A DNA stretch of 64,000 nt from Erythrobacter sp. SCSIO 43205 (GTDB taxonomy: Bacteria > Pseudomonadota > Alphaproteobacteria > Sphingomonadales > Sphingomonadaceae), in the NCBI RefSeq assembly GCF_019904235.1, contig NZ_CP063202.1:1922001-1986000 (forward strand), given 5' to 3'. Below are positions 32,512 through 44,111 of the stretch, one piece after another (positions within the stretch are counted from its first letter, which is position 1; every line of letters begins with the position of its first letter). Under the pieces are notes generated by a model. The model was given only the letters and a program-made list of their open reading frames with translations. It was not told the origin of the DNA and searched no databases. The position numbers and the translations under genes are program-made.

Positions 32512-34311
32512 ATGATCGAGATCCCCTCCTATCACGCTATGGCCGCAATGGCCGTCACGATCTTGATGTTTATCGAGTTCGTTCGCGGCAAGCTGTCGAT
32601 TGAGATCGTCTCGCTTCTCACCATCGCAGTGATCGCGGTGGGGCTCTATTTCTTCCCGCTTCCCGATAGCCGGCCTATTGACGGGCTTGCGCTCGCGTTC
32701 GGTGGCTTTGGTCATTACGCGCTTATCACCATTTGCGCTCTGATGATCATGGGCAGGGGCCTTGTGGTCACAGGTGCGCTTGAACCCGCCGCGCGCGTTC
32801 TTGAGCGATTGTTCAAATTCAATCTGCAAATCGGACTTTTGATCTCGCTAGTGATCGCTCTGGTATTGTCGATGTTCGTCAATAACACGCCGGTGCTGGT
32901 ATTGATGATCCCGATCTTCGCAGCGCTTGCTGCCAAAGGCGCTTTACCGACATCCAAGACGCTTATGCCATTAAACGCGGCAAGCCTTATCGGCGGGCTG
33001 GCGACCACGATTGGCACCTCGACCAATATCCTTGTGGTTTCGATCGCGGTTGACCTTGGGATGCGTGAGATTGGTGTCTTCGACTTTACACCAATTGTGC
33101 TTGGCGCGGCGCTTGTCGCAATTCCTTATATGTGGCTGGTCATGCCGCGCCTGTTGAATGACAATAGCGTTCAGGCGGCCGCCTCTGCGCGAATGTTTCA
33201 CACTCGCCTGCGGGTTGGAAACAACTCCATGCTGAGCGGCAAAGAGCTCTCCGAAGTAGAGGATAAACTGCCGAGCGGCATAACCTTCCACGGGGTCAGC
33301 AAAGGTCCGTTCCAGCCGCAGCAACGCGTCCATATTTCGGGCACGCACGAAGCGCTGGAGGATGCTACGCGAGAACTTCGCGGAGAGCTTGCGCCAAGCT
33401 GGGTACTCGACCGCATCAAACGCACCGCTTCTGCCACAGGCATGGATCAGATGGTGGTCGAAATGACCGTGACCGCCGATTCGCGCCTGATCACGCGCAC
33501 GCTGCCATCCTCCGGGATCGCCGATCTTTATGGCGTCGCGGTGCTGGGTATTCACCGTCCCGAACGCCTTATGGGTGAGCGCGACCAGTATTCCGATGGC
33601 GGTGATTTGCGCATCATGGAAGGCGATGTGCTGCTGGTCATGGGGATTGAACCCGACCTCCAGGAATTCGCCCGTGCTGACAGCCTCCTGATGCTCGAAG
33701 GTGCGCGCGAGCTTCCCCGTCGTTCCAAAGCGCTGCTGTCCACCGCGATCATGGGATTTTCGGTGATCACTGCCGCAATCGGGATCTTTCCGATCGCGAT
33801 TTCCGCACTGGCAGGCGCGATCCTGATGTTTGTGACGGGCTGCGTGAAGTTTGACCGGGTGGGAAGGGCGCTGTCCGGTCAGGTGATCGTACTGGTCGCC
33901 GCGAGTATTACCATAGGGCGCTTTATCGACGAAAGCGGGGCGGCGGCGTGGCTGGGTGAAAGCTTGTCGCTTGGCCTTGTGTATCTGCCACCTGCGCTGG
34001 TTCTGGCGGCAATCATGGCCTTTGTGACCGTGCTAACCAACTTTGCCTCTAACGCGACTGCGGCCACTGTGGGCACGCCGATTGCGTTTAGTATCGCTGC
34101 GACCCTTGGCTTACCGCCAGAGCCGCTGGTGCTCGCCGTGCTGTTTGGCTGTAACCTGTGTTACGCAACGCCGATTGCGTACCAAACCAATATGCTGATC
34201 ATGGCAGAGGGTAAGTATGAGTTCGCTGACTATATCCGCACAGGCGTGCCGCTGGTTGCGATCATGGTGGCGACGCTCTCCGTGCTGCTGGTGCTGAGCT
34301 ACGGGCTCTAA
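32512..34311 (+). CDS. SLC13-family permease with TrkA-C (RCK_C) regulatory domains
   Basis: 599 aa inner-membrane transporter. Two blocks of transmembrane helices (about 10-215 and 405-599), each with the SLC13/ArsB-type re-entrant signature: VNNTPVLVLMIPIF and NAASLIGGLATTIGTSTN in the first, NFASNATAATVGTP in the second. Between them lie two soluble TrkA-C domains (about 220-390). Members move sulfate, dicarboxylates or other anions with Na+ or H+. The substrate cannot be assigned. Confidence 0.88.
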   Translation: MIEIPSYHAMAAMAVTILMFIEFVRGKLSIEIVSLLTIAVIAVGLYFFPLPDSRPIDGLALAFGGFGHYALITICALMIMGRGLVVTGALEPAARVLERLFKFNLQIGLLISLVIALVLSMFVNNTPVLVLMIPIFAALAAKGALPTSKTLMPLNAASLIGGLATTIGTSTNILVVSIAVDLGMREIGVFDFTPIVLGAALVAIPYMWLVMPRLLNDNSVQAAASARMFHTRLRVGNNSMLSGKELSEVEDKLPSGITFHGVSKGPFQPQQRVHISGTHEALEDATRELRGELAPSWVLDRIKRTASATGMDQMVVEMTVTADSRLITRTLPSSGIADLYGVAVLGIHRPERLMGERDQYSDGGDLRIMEGDVLLVMGIEPDLQEFARADSLLMLEGARELPRRSKALLSTAIMGFSVITAAIGIFPIAISALAGAILMFVTGCVKFDRVGRALSGQVIVLVAASITIGRFIDESGAAAWLGESLSLGLVYLPPALVLAAIMAFVTVLTNFASNATAATVGTPIAFSIAATLGLPPEPLVLAVLFGCNLCYATPIAYQTNMLIMAEGKYEFADYIRTGVPLVAIMVATLSVLLVLSYGL

Positions 34312-34654
34312 GTGCAAGCTTCCCTCGCCGATGAGAGGCGGCAAAGAGCGATCCAAAATTTTCCTACATCTGCGCATTATGCGAAGGATGAGGGATGCTC
34401 TCACTACCGGACCTTATGCTTCTGAAATCGTGTCTTAAAGCGGTGTTTTGTGAGCAATCTGTTTTTCTGCCCCTGAACAGTGTCTCAAGTGTCTCAAACG
34501 GGCTGCTCAGATGCAGCTTGCAGGAACGAATCGGAAAGGAGAAAAGCGCAAACAGTTACGGCCACCAAGCAGGGCATAACCCCGCATGGCGGCCGTGTTC
34601 TCCTCCCCAGGAGAATTCTGTGATGGAAAGGCCTGCTGGCCTCGAACCGGCTAT
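34312..34654. other. Gene-free stretch
   Basis: 343 nt between the SLC13 permease and the 59-aa ORF. No reading frame with protein-like features, no RNA gene and no strong hairpin are visible. It may hold the terminator of the permease gene, but I see no convincing one. Confidence 0.5.
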
Positions 34655-34834
34655 TTAGCTCGGCACATACGTGCCCAGGCGGTGGTGCAGAGCGTTGATT
34701 TTCGCCAGCTCCTCACGGTCTTCGGTCCCGCGAGCATGGCTCTCCAGCGCGCGGCGCAGGAGTTTCATATCAGCGGTCGAAAGAAGCGCGCGGGCGCGGG
34801 CTGGTTCGGTCTTCGGAGTATCGGTGTCGCTCAT
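34655..34834 (-). CDS. Small conserved-looking 59-aa protein downstream of aceA
   Basis: 59 aa from ATG 34834 with GAGAG upstream. Starts MSDTDTPKTEPARARALLST and ends with HRLGTYVPS. Helical, charged, no membrane segment. The composition is protein-like and the codon usage GC3-rich like the neighbours. Function unknown; it could be co-expressed with aceA. Confidence 0.55.
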   Translation of the reverse strand: MSDTDTPKTEPARARALLSTADMKLLRRALESHARGTEDREELAKINALHHRLGTYVPS

Positions 34835-34899
34835 CGTTTTTCTCTCTGTTGGCCGGGATTGAGGGCCTTTTGATGAGATAAGCTAATGAAGGGTTGGGT

Positions 34900-34942
34900 T
34901 GGTTCCTGCAAGGCTAGTCTTTTGACAGCTTCACAGGAACCA
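34900..34942. other. Stem-loop downstream of aceA
   Basis: 9-bp perfect inverted repeat TGGTTCCTG (34900-34908) / CAGGAACCA (34934-34942) with a 25-nt loop, about 45 nt past the aceA stop. May stabilise or end the aceA transcript; no U-run follows, so a classical terminator is doubtful. Confidence 0.4.
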
Positions 34943-34987
34943 GTGCCCAAACCTTTACGCAGCGGCGAACTGGTTCGCTCTGATGCC

Positions 34988-36586
34988 TTAGGCGGCAGCG
35001 AACTGGTTCATCGTGTTGTCTTTACCGCCCGCCTTAAGGGCAGCTTCACCAGCGAAGTATTCCTTGTGGTCATCGCCAATGTCAGAGCCAGCCATGTTCT
35101 GGTGCTTGACGCAAGCGATACCCTGACGGATTTCTTCGCGCTGAACGTTCTTCACGTAGCCAAGCATCGCAGCATCACCGAAGTACTCTTTTGCAAGGTT
35201 ATCGGTGCTGAGCGCAGCGGTGTGATACGTCGGCAACGTGATGAGGTGGTGGAAGATGCCGGCGCGCTTCGATGCATCGCGTTGGAAGGTGCGGATCTTT
35301 TCATCGGCCTCAGCAGCAAGCTCGGTGCTGTCGTAGTCGACACTCATCAGCTTGTCGCGATCGTACGCAGACACGTCTTTGCCGGCCTCTTCCCAAGCAT
35401 CAAAGACTTGCTGGCGGAAGTTGAGGGTCCAGTTGAACGAAGGCGAGTTGTTGTAAACCAGCTTTGCGTTCGGAATGACTTCGCGAACACGGTCCACCAT
35501 GCCGGCGATTTGCTCGACGTGGGGCTTCTCGGTTTCGATCCACAGGAGGTCTGCGCCGTTCTGAAGCGAGGTGATGCAGTCAAGGACGCAGCGGTCTTCG
35601 CCAGTGCCAGAGCGGAACTGGTAAAGGTTCGATGGCAGGCGCTTAGGAGCAAGCAGTTTGCCGTCGCGGCTGATGAAAACCTGACCGTTGGTGATGTTGG
35701 CTGGGTCCACTTCGTCGCAGTCGAGGAAGGAATTGTACTGGTCGCCAAGGTCGCCGGGCTCTTTCGAGTAAGCGATTTGCTTGGTGAGGCCAGCGCCGAG
35801 CGAGTCGGTACGGGCAACGATCACACCGTCTTCAACGCCCATTTCGAGGAAGGCGTGGCGGCAAGCGCGGATCTTTTGAAGGAAGTCTTCGTGAGGAACA
35901 GTAACTTTACCATCCTGGTGGCCGCACTGCTTTTCGTCAGACACCTGGTTTTCGATTTGCAAAGCGCAGGCACCTGCTTCGATCATCTTCTTGGCGAGGA
36001 GGTAAGTCGCTTCTGCGTTACCGAAACCAGCGTCGATGTCGGCGATGATCGGAACAAGGTGGGTTTCATAGTTGTCGATCTTGTTTTCGATTTCCTTGGC
36101 CTTGACTTCGTCGCCCGCATCGCGCGCTGCATCAAGATCGCGGAACATCATGCCAAGCTCGCGAGCGTCAGCTTGCTTGAGGAAGGTGTAGAGCTCTTCG
36201 ATCAGCGCCGGAACGCTGGTCTTTTCGTGCATGGATTGGTCGGGGAGGGGACCAAATTCGCTGCGCAGCGCGGCAACCATCCAGCCCGAAAGGTAGAGGT
36301 AACGTTGCTTGGTGGAGCCGAAGTGCTTCTTGATCGAAATCATCTTCTGCTGAGCGATGAACCCGTGCCAGCAGCCAAGCGATTGAGTGTAGTTGGCAGG
36401 ATCGGCGTCGTATGCTTCCATATCAGCGCGCATGATTTTTGCGGTGTATTTCGCGATGTCGAGCCCGGTCGGGAAGCGGTTTTGGATCGCCATACGAGCG
36501 GTGGCTTCAGGGTCGATTGCGTTCCAGCTTGGGCCGCCGGCCTCAATTGCGGTGCGCATATTTGCGATAGCAGATTGGTAAGTCAT
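34988..36586 (-). CDS. aceA: Isocitrate lyase
   Basis: 532 aa from ATG 36586 (MTYQSAIANMR); the frame is open 27 codons further upstream without similarity. Cleaves isocitrate to glyoxylate and succinate, opening the glyoxylate shunt. Active-site Cys221 lies in DEKQCGHQDGKV, the form found in the long (about 530 aa) isocitrate lyases of Pseudomonas type instead of KKCGH. Divergent from an ScfR-type regulator. The last six codons are echoed 33 nt downstream after the stop. Confidence 0.94.
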   Translation of the reverse strand: MTYQSAIANMRTAIEAGGPSWNAIDPEATARMAIQNRFPTGLDIAKYTAKIMRADMEAYDADPANYTQSLGCWHGFIAQQKMISIKKHFGSTKQRYLYLSGWMVAALRSEFGPLPDQSMHEKTSVPALIEELYTFLKQADARELGMMFRDLDAARDAGDEVKAKEIENKIDNYETHLVPIIADIDAGFGNAEATYLLAKKMIEAGACALQIENQVSDEKQCGHQDGKVTVPHEDFLQKIRACRHAFLEMGVEDGVIVARTDSLGAGLTKQIAYSKEPGDLGDQYNSFLDCDEVDPANITNGQVFISRDGKLLAPKRLPSNLYQFRSGTGEDRCVLDCITSLQNGADLLWIETEKPHVEQIAGMVDRVREVIPNAKLVYNNSPSFNWTLNFRQQVFDAWEEAGKDVSAYDRDKLMSVDYDSTELAAEADEKIRTFQRDASKRAGIFHHLITLPTYHTAALSTDNLAKEYFGDAAMLGYVKNVQREEIRQGIACVKHQNMAGSDIGDDHKEYFAGEAALKAGGKDNTMNQFAAA

Positions 36587-36711
36587 GAAACCGTCCTTGG
36601 TAGTTGGGGAGGGATGAGGGCCCATTGGCATGGTGGAGCGCAGCGCAACAGGAAAAGTTACAAACATTATTGTCTATATCGCACAGGGATGGGATCAATC
36701 TTGTGTAATGA

Positions 36712-36727
36712 TGTAAAGATGTTTACA
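36712..36727. promoter_or_regulatory. Palindrome before the ScfR-type regulator gene, possible operator
   Basis: TGTAAAGATGTTTACA, perfect 6-bp arms with 4-bp centre, ending 8 nt before the regulator ATG. A related half-site AGTTACAAACA lies at 36656-36666 on the aceA side. Suits autoregulation and control of aceA. Confidence 0.5.
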
Positions 36728-36735
36728 AAGCTGGT

Positions 36736-38058
36736 ATGACAGATTCCTCGCTCCTTGCCGGACCATCACTGCGCCGTTTGCGTAAACGTGAAGGGCTGAC
36801 CCAAGCTGCTATGGCCGCCTCTTTGGGCATATCGCCGAGTTACCTCAATCTTATCGAACGCAATCAGCGACCGCTTTCCGCACGCGTTTTGGTGCAGGTG
36901 ATAGAACGGTTCGACTTTGATCCGCGCGACATTCGCGAGGATGAAGCCATCGGCGGGGTGGACGGTCTTGCACGCAGGATGGCGGACAAACGGTTTGCAG
37001 ATCTTGGTATTGACCGCGAAGAATTGCGCGAATTCCTTTCAGTCGCTCCGCAAGCTGCTGCGGCTTTTGCAAGGCTCTATGACAATTCAGATGCCACCAC
37101 GCCAAGCGACGATCCGGCAGGCGATGCAAGGCGCGCGGTGGAGCGGTGGCAGAACCATTTTCCAGACCTCGATCACGCAGCAGAGGAATTGTCGGACCAA
37201 CTGCGCTTGTCACGGGGCGATTTGGCGGCCGCGCTTTCTGAGCGCTTGCGCGAAAAACACCGACTGACGGTGCGTATTCTGCCAGCCGATGTGATGCCCG
37301 GCATGATGGCACGCCTCGATCTTCATGCGCGTCAATTGCAGATATCCGAGATGCTTGGCGGCGCAGCTAGGCGTTACCAGATTGCCCGCCAAATTGCCGT
37401 TCTGGAACATCGCGACCTTATCGAAACGCTGGTGGAGGGGGCGAACATCGCGTCTAGCGAGGGCCGCGACAAATTTCGCGAGCACGTGACCAACTACGCG
37501 GCGTCCTCCCTGCTCATGCCTTACAGTCGTTTCCTTCGGGCCTGTGAGCAGACGGGGTATGATCTTGCTGTTCTCACCCGGCGTTTTACGGTGAGCCTGG
37601 AGCAACTGGCAGATCGCCTCACCACGCTTCAGCGGGTTGGCGAAAGGGGTCTACCCTTCTTTTGCGCGCGATTTGGACGCACAGGGCGTATGATCCACTT
37701 TATTGCCGGCGCAAGCGGAGCTGCCTATCCGCTTGAAGGCGCGCGCTGGCCTGCATGGGTTCCCTATGCAGCTTTCGAACGGCGCGGATCATTGCTCACC
37801 CAATCCGTCTTGTTCGGAGAGGGGGAAGCTATCCCCCGGCATTGGTTCACTATGGCTAGCACTTTTGAAATCAGTGGCGAAGCCTGCTTGTCGAGGCGCG
37901 CGGTGGTGCTGGGCATTGAGGCACGATACGCCGAGAACTTGGCTGATGCGCGCGGCGTTTCACTTGATCCGCTCGATGCAATCCCGCTTGGAACCCCTTG
38001 CAAGGCGTGTGGTAAGGTCAACTGCTTGACGCCTGCACCGGGGCGGATGGCTCTTTAG
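36736..38058 (+). CDS. XRE-family regulator with short-chain acyl sensing-type domain (ScfR/RamB/PrpC-regulator type)
   Basis: 440 aa. N-terminal helix-turn-helix (about 10-65: LRKREGLTQAAMAASLGISP, SYLNLIERNQRPLS). The middle corresponds to the degraded ImmA/IrrE peptidase-like region, and the C-terminal DUF2083 domain ends in GTPCKACGKVNCLTP with three Cys. Proteins of this layout (RamB, MceR/ScfR type) control glyoxylate or methylcitrate cycle genes, and this one faces aceA across 149 nt. The proposal that it regulates aceA is inference from position. Confidence 0.85.
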   Translation: MTDSSLLAGPSLRRLRKREGLTQAAMAASLGISPSYLNLIERNQRPLSARVLVQVIERFDFDPRDIREDEAIGGVDGLARRMADKRFADLGIDREELREFLSVAPQAAAAFARLYDNSDATTPSDDPAGDARRAVERWQNHFPDLDHAAEELSDQLRLSRGDLAAALSERLREKHRLTVRILPADVMPGMMARLDLHARQLQISEMLGGAARRYQIARQIAVLEHRDLIETLVEGANIASSEGRDKFREHVTNYAASSLLMPYSRFLRACEQTGYDLAVLTRRFTVSLEQLADRLTTLQRVGERGLPFFCARFGRTGRMIHFIAGASGAAYPLEGARWPAWVPYAAFERRGSLLTQSVLFGEGEAIPRHWFTMASTFEISGEACLSRRAVVLGIEARYAENLADARGVSLDPLDAIPLGTPCKACGKVNCLTPAPGRMAL

Positions 38059-38190
38059 GGTGCGTTAACCGCTGCAAGTCCTGATTTCATGCGGGCTTGC
38101 GTACACCTTGTAAAGTTTACCGACACTTAAACTCTCAAGCGTAAGAGGAGGCTTGATAAGCACATATTAGCCCAAGGCGCGCGCGTTTTT

Positions 38191-39579
38191 ATGATCCGGT
38201 TGTTCAAGCACTACATTCCTCACGCAGTGATGCTGCTCGGCATCCTCGACTTTGCGTTGTTGGTGATCGCGAGCGAGGCGGCATGGCAATTGCGCGCCAA
38301 TCAAATTGGTATGGATCCAGGGCCGATTGATGGTCGCTGGCTCCCGCTGCTTGGATCGGCATCCGTCGTTTGGTTGGCCATGATCGCGGTCGGGGTTTAC
38401 GGGCCTTACGCTTTAAGATCACTGCGTTTTGCAGGTGCGCGCCTCCTGGTTGCGATCAGCCTTGGTATTATTGCGCTTGCAACGATTGACTGGATTTTGC
38501 CCGGAGAAACCTTCTGGCGCTCAACACTGCTTTACGCGATGGGCCTTGCAATTTTTGTGCTCGTTGCTGACCGCCTGCTCCTTAACAGTTTCCTTGGCTC
38601 ATCGGCGTTTCGCAGAAGGGTAATGGTTCTGGGCGCAGGCGACCGCGCACAGCGTTTGCGCGAATTGAGCGACAAGCCCCGAATCCGGTTTTGTAATCGT
38701 CTCATACATCGCCATGGGAGAGCCAGAACGCGCGTGGTCGAAGAGGCCATTGCGCGCGAGGCCATCCATGACCTTGGCCGGTTTGTCGAAAACCTCGGCG
38801 TGAGCGAAGTGGTCCTCGCCCTGCAAGAACGCCGCAATTCGCTGCCTCTTTCGGACCTTTTGCGGATCAAGACCAAAGGCGTGCACGTCAATGACTTTTC
38901 CAGCTTTCTGGAGCGTGAGACAGGGCGCGTGGACCTTGATACCGTCAATCCCAGCTGGCTCATTTTCTCTGATGGTTTTTCGAGTGGCCGGATGTTGTCG
39001 AGCGCGGTCAAGCGCCTGTTCGATATCGTTGCCTCACTCATTCTCCTCGCCCTCACTTTCCCGGTGATTTTGTTGTTCGCGCTGATCGTGAAGCTCGACA
39101 GCAAGGGGCCTGCTTTCTTCAAACAGGAACGTATCGGACTTTTTGGCGAACCCTTTCACCTCATCAAACTGCGCTCAATGCGCGTTGATGCTGAGAAAGA
39201 TGGCGCGAAATGGGCGGCTGAAAACGATGATCGCATTACCCGCGTTGGCCGATTTATCCGCAAGGTTCGGATTGATGAATTGCCGCAAACCTGGAGCGTT
39301 CTCAAAGGCGAAATGAGCTTTGTTGGCCCGCGCCCCGAAGTGCCCAAATTTGTGGATGATCTTCAAAAAGAGATCCGTTTTTATCAAGAACGCCATATGG
39401 TAAAGCCCGGCATCACAGGGTGGGCCCAGATCAATTATCCTTACGGCGCCTCGACGGAGGACAGCCGCAGGAAGCTCGAATATGATCTGTACTATGCCAA
39501 GAATTACACTCCCTTCCTCGACTTTGTGATCCTGTTGCAGACCGTGCGCGTTGTCCTTTGGCCAGAGGGTGCGCGCTGA
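38191..39579 (+). CDS. Polyprenyl glycosylphosphotransferase of exopolysaccharide synthesis (EpsA/WbaP type)
   Basis: 462 aa. Four to five N-terminal transmembrane helices, a soluble CoA-binding-like central part (about 140-260), a membrane helix at about 275-300, then the bacterial sugar-transferase domain: KLRSMRVDAEKDGA, DELPQTWSVLKGEMSFVGPR and a KPGITGWAQINYPYG close. Transfers sugar-1-phosphate to undecaprenyl phosphate, the first step of EPS assembly. In XrtA/PEP-CTERM loci this gene accompanies prsK-prsR, which follow here. Confidence 0.9.
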   Translation: MIRLFKHYIPHAVMLLGILDFALLVIASEAAWQLRANQIGMDPGPIDGRWLPLLGSASVVWLAMIAVGVYGPYALRSLRFAGARLLVAISLGIIALATIDWILPGETFWRSTLLYAMGLAIFVLVADRLLLNSFLGSSAFRRRVMVLGAGDRAQRLRELSDKPRIRFCNRLIHRHGRARTRVVEEAIAREAIHDLGRFVENLGVSEVVLALQERRNSLPLSDLLRIKTKGVHVNDFSSFLERETGRVDLDTVNPSWLIFSDGFSSGRMLSSAVKRLFDIVASLILLALTFPVILLFALIVKLDSKGPAFFKQERIGLFGEPFHLIKLRSMRVDAEKDGAKWAAENDDRITRVGRFIRKVRIDELPQTWSVLKGEMSFVGPRPEVPKFVDDLQKEIRFYQERHMVKPGITGWAQINYPYGASTEDSRRKLEYDLYYAKNYTPFLDFVILLQTVRVVLWPEGAR

Positions 39580-39581
39580 TC

Positions 39582-41728
39582 GTGGCCGAAATCACCAGCC
39601 TTGGTCCCGTGCTTGCATGGATTTGCTATCTTGCCGGAGCGATTGCTTCTGCGGGGGCGCTGGTGTGGATTGCGCAGTTTGGCGATCCCAATCGCCCTGA
39701 TCGCAAAGCCGTTCTGGCAGCCTTGGCGACCTGTGTGGTCTGGTGCAGCCTTTCCCTTGCCGCCGAGCCTGCGAGCGTCGCCGTGGCGATTGCCGAAACC
39801 GCCCGCAATCTAGCGCTTTTGGCGGTGATTTTTCAGCTATTTGCCGCAGATGGCCGGGACGAAAGCCTCAAACCTACACGGCCTGTGATTGTCATTCTCG
39901 TGATGGTTCAGTTGCTACAATTGCTCCTGATCGTAGTCGAGGTGCAGGCAAGCGCCTTTCCCGAAGTGATCCAGCTGACAACCGAGATCAGTGGATTTTT
40001 CTCAATGATGGTGGCGATTGGTGCGCTTGTGCTGTTGCATAATCTCTACGCAGGGGCCGCGTCTGCCTCGCGCCGTATCATCCTGTGGAGCGGCGTGGGG
40101 CTGGGCGCATTTTTTGCCTATGATCTGAACCTCCATACGCTTGCTTATCTTGGTCAGGAAAATCCGCCAATTCTGGTGTCTTTGCATGGTCTTGTCGCTG
40201 CTGTGATGGCTGTGATGATCGCGTTCGCCGCCAATGCGAGCAGCGCAGGCCTTGAGTTCAAGCCATCGCGTGCTGTCACTTTCCAGACGCTCTCGCTGCT
40301 TGTGATTGGCTCCTATCTCATCGTTATGGTGATTGTGACGCGCAGCCTTGCGCTGCTTGGCGGAGATGTCGGTCGCGCAAGCCAGATTGCATTTCTTGTC
40401 TTTGCAATTGCAGTTGCCGCGATCTGGCTTCCATCGCACAGGATCAGACGCTCTGTCCGGGTGATGGCAGCCAAGCATTTGTTCCAGCATCGCTATGATT
40501 ACCGCGAGGAATGGCTTCGCTTTACCCGCACGATTGGCCATGTCTCCAACAATCGCAGCAGCTTTCAGGAACGCGCGGTTAAAGCGCTTGCCGACATCAC
40601 CGAAAGCCCGGCGGGGCTTCTCCTTATGCCCAATGAAGAGGCTCAGCTTGAGCTTAACGCACGATGGAGTTGGCCGACACTCGATGTACCAGCCTTGGCG
40701 AGTGATCACGTTCTGCCAAGCCTTTTGGAACAGCACAATCACATCCTGGCGCTGGATGAGGCGCGCGCTGGGATTGAGTATTTTGGCGAGCTTGCCCATA
40801 TTCCCCAATGGCTGATCGAGGCTGAGGATGCCTGGGCGCTTGTCCCGCTTATCCACTTCGACCGGCTTGTTGGCGTCATCGTTCTGGCGCGCCCCCCGAT
40901 TGAGCGGCGTCTGGATTGGGAGGACTTTGACCTCCTGCGCGTAGGCGGGCAGCAATTGGCGAGCTATCTCGCAGAGCAAGCCGGACAGCAGGCTTTGATG
41001 GATGCAAGCCGCTTTGACGAGTTTAATCGCCGTATGGCGTTCGTGATGCACGACATCAAAAACATCGCGAGCCAGCTCTCGCTTCTTTCTCGCAACGCTC
41101 AAAAGCACGCGGATAACCCTGATTTTCGCGCCGATATGCTCGTCACTCTTCGCAATTCATCGGACAAGTTGAACATTCTTCTCGATCGCCTCGGGCGGTA
41201 TGGTTCGGGACAGGCGCAAGAGGTGCGCGAGCTTGATCTCAATGACCTTGCCGTCAAAGTTCGGGACCGGTTCAAGGGTGTGCATCCCGTATCCTTCTCG
41301 CGCACGGAACCTGTCCGGGTGCTTGGTGATGCAGAGGCTTTGGAGCAGGCGCTCATCCATCTCGTCCAGAACGCTGTGGATGCAAGCGAAAGCGGTGCTG
41401 AAGTCATTTTGACCACATCGCGCGATGCTTTCACAGGGTCGATCGATGTGATCGACACCGGCTCTGGCATGACCCCTGAATTCGTGCGCACAGGGCTGTT
41501 CAAGCCTTTCGTCTCTTCCAAGCAGGGTGGCTTTGGAATCGGCGCTTTCGAAGCGCGTGAGATGATCAAGGGCATGGGCGGACGCCTTACCGTTGAAAGC
41601 CGGGAGGGGCTGGGAACCCGGTTCAGCGCAAGCCTGCCTGTTCCCGAAGCGGCGCGGCTGCGCGGTGCCAATGCACCAGCACACACAATTTCTGACGAAC
41701 AAACCCAAAGCAAGGAAGAGGCCGCCTG

Positions 41729-41729
<1 letters not shown>
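39582..41729 (+). CDS. prsK: Membrane histidine kinase PrsK of the XrtA/PEP-CTERM system
   Basis: 715 aa from GTG 39582, 2 nt after the upstream stop. About nine transmembrane helices (1-300), a GAF-like region (about 330-465), the phosphoacceptor His490 in FVMHDIKNIASQLSLLSRN, and a HATPase domain with HLVQNAVDAS, DTGSGMTPEF and GGFGIGAFEAREM. Paired with the downstream sigma54 activator, it would control exopolysaccharide or PEP-CTERM genes. No exosortase lies in the window. Confidence 0.88.
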
Positions 41730-43093
<1,364 letters not shown>

Positions 43094-43133
43094 GCTCGAC
43101 AGCTGAGATTGATCAGGGCAGGGCGCGGCGGAT

Positions 43134-44111
43134 ATGCTGTCGCGCCTGTCCATTCTTGCCGATCCGATGATCGTGGTGCTGATCACCGCGACCCTTTTAG
43201 CGAGCGTGGTCCCAGCCGCAGGCGAGGCGAGAGGCATCGCTCAAAGTGTCTCTAACGTTGCAATTTTTCTTCTTTTTCTCGTCAACGGGATGCGCATTGC
43301 GCGCGGCGAAATTGCCAAAGGTCTTGCGAATTGGCGGTTCTTCGTGCCGCTTTTTGCCTGGGTGTTTGGGGCTATGGCGCTTATCGGCCTGGGCCTCTCG
43401 CACATTGCATCAGGGCTGCTTCCGCCGCTCGTGGCGCTTGGCTTTCTGTTTCTTGGAGCGCTGCCTTCAACGATCCAGTCCGCGACCTCTTACACCAGCC
43501 TTGCCGGGGGCAATGTCGCCTTGTCGGTAGTGGGCGCTGCGCTTATCAACATCGCCGGAGTTTTCATCACCGCCCCTTTGTTTGCCGCTTTGGCTGGCGG
43601 GGAAGCGGTGGATGTTGGCTCCGAAACCATCGTGCGCATCGGCACTATTCTCATCCTGCCCTTCGTAATCGGCCAAGCAGTGCAAGGGTGGACAATTAAG
43701 TGGCTAACGACACGGAAATCAGATGTCGCATGGCTTGACCGGATCGTCATCGGTATTGCCGTTTACGTCGCTTTTTCAGGGGCGGTGGAACAGGGGCTTG
43801 GCCAGATGTTTACTCTCCTTGGTTGGGCTGCTCTCATCGGCCTTGTCATGGTCTATCTCTGTGCGGCTTCCGGGGGCGCCTGGCTTACCGGAGGGCTTCT
43901 CAACATCGCCCGCGCCGACCGCATCGCTTTTCTGTTCGCCGGCGCGCAAAAAAGCGTCGCTATTGGTGCCCCGCTCGCCGCCATTTTGTTCGCGCCAGAT
44001 GTCGCTGGCTTCGTGATCGCGCCGCTCTTGCTCTATCACCTCTTACAGCTGATAATCGCAGCGCCGCTCGCAAGCCTGCTAGCCCGAAATTCGAGCGTGC
44101 CTAGTCCTTAG
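43134..44111 (+). CDS. Bile acid:sodium symporter family (BASS, YfeH-like) transporter
   Basis: 325 aa, ten hydrophobic helices. [25 protein letters not shown] and [14 protein letters not shown] match the YfeH-type branch of the BASS superfamily. Inner-membrane Na+-coupled or related carrier of unknown substrate. Its last 11 nt overlap the end of convergent panB. Confidence 0.88.
   Translation: MLSRLSILADPMIVVLITATLLASVVPAAGEARGIAQSVSNVAIFLLFLVNGMRIARGEIAKGLANWRFFVPLFAWVFGAMALIGLGLSHIASGLLPPLVALGFLFLGALPSTIQSATSYTSLAGGNVALSVVGAALINIAGVFITAPLFAALAGGEAVDVGSETIVRIGTILILPFVIGQAVQGWTIKWLTTRKSDVAWLDRIVIGIAVYVAFSGAVEQGLGQMFTLLGWAALIGLVMVYLCAASGGAWLTGGLLNIARADRIAFLFAGAQKSVAIGAPLAAILFAPDVAGFVIAPLLLYHLLQLIIAAPLASLLARNSSVPSP

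Noticed and set aside
34886..36739. Long open frame of 617 codons on the plus strand opposite aceA
   Set aside because: It is antisense to a complete isocitrate lyase gene; the codon bias (G/C in third positions) keeps the opposite strand open, and the translation shows no domain.
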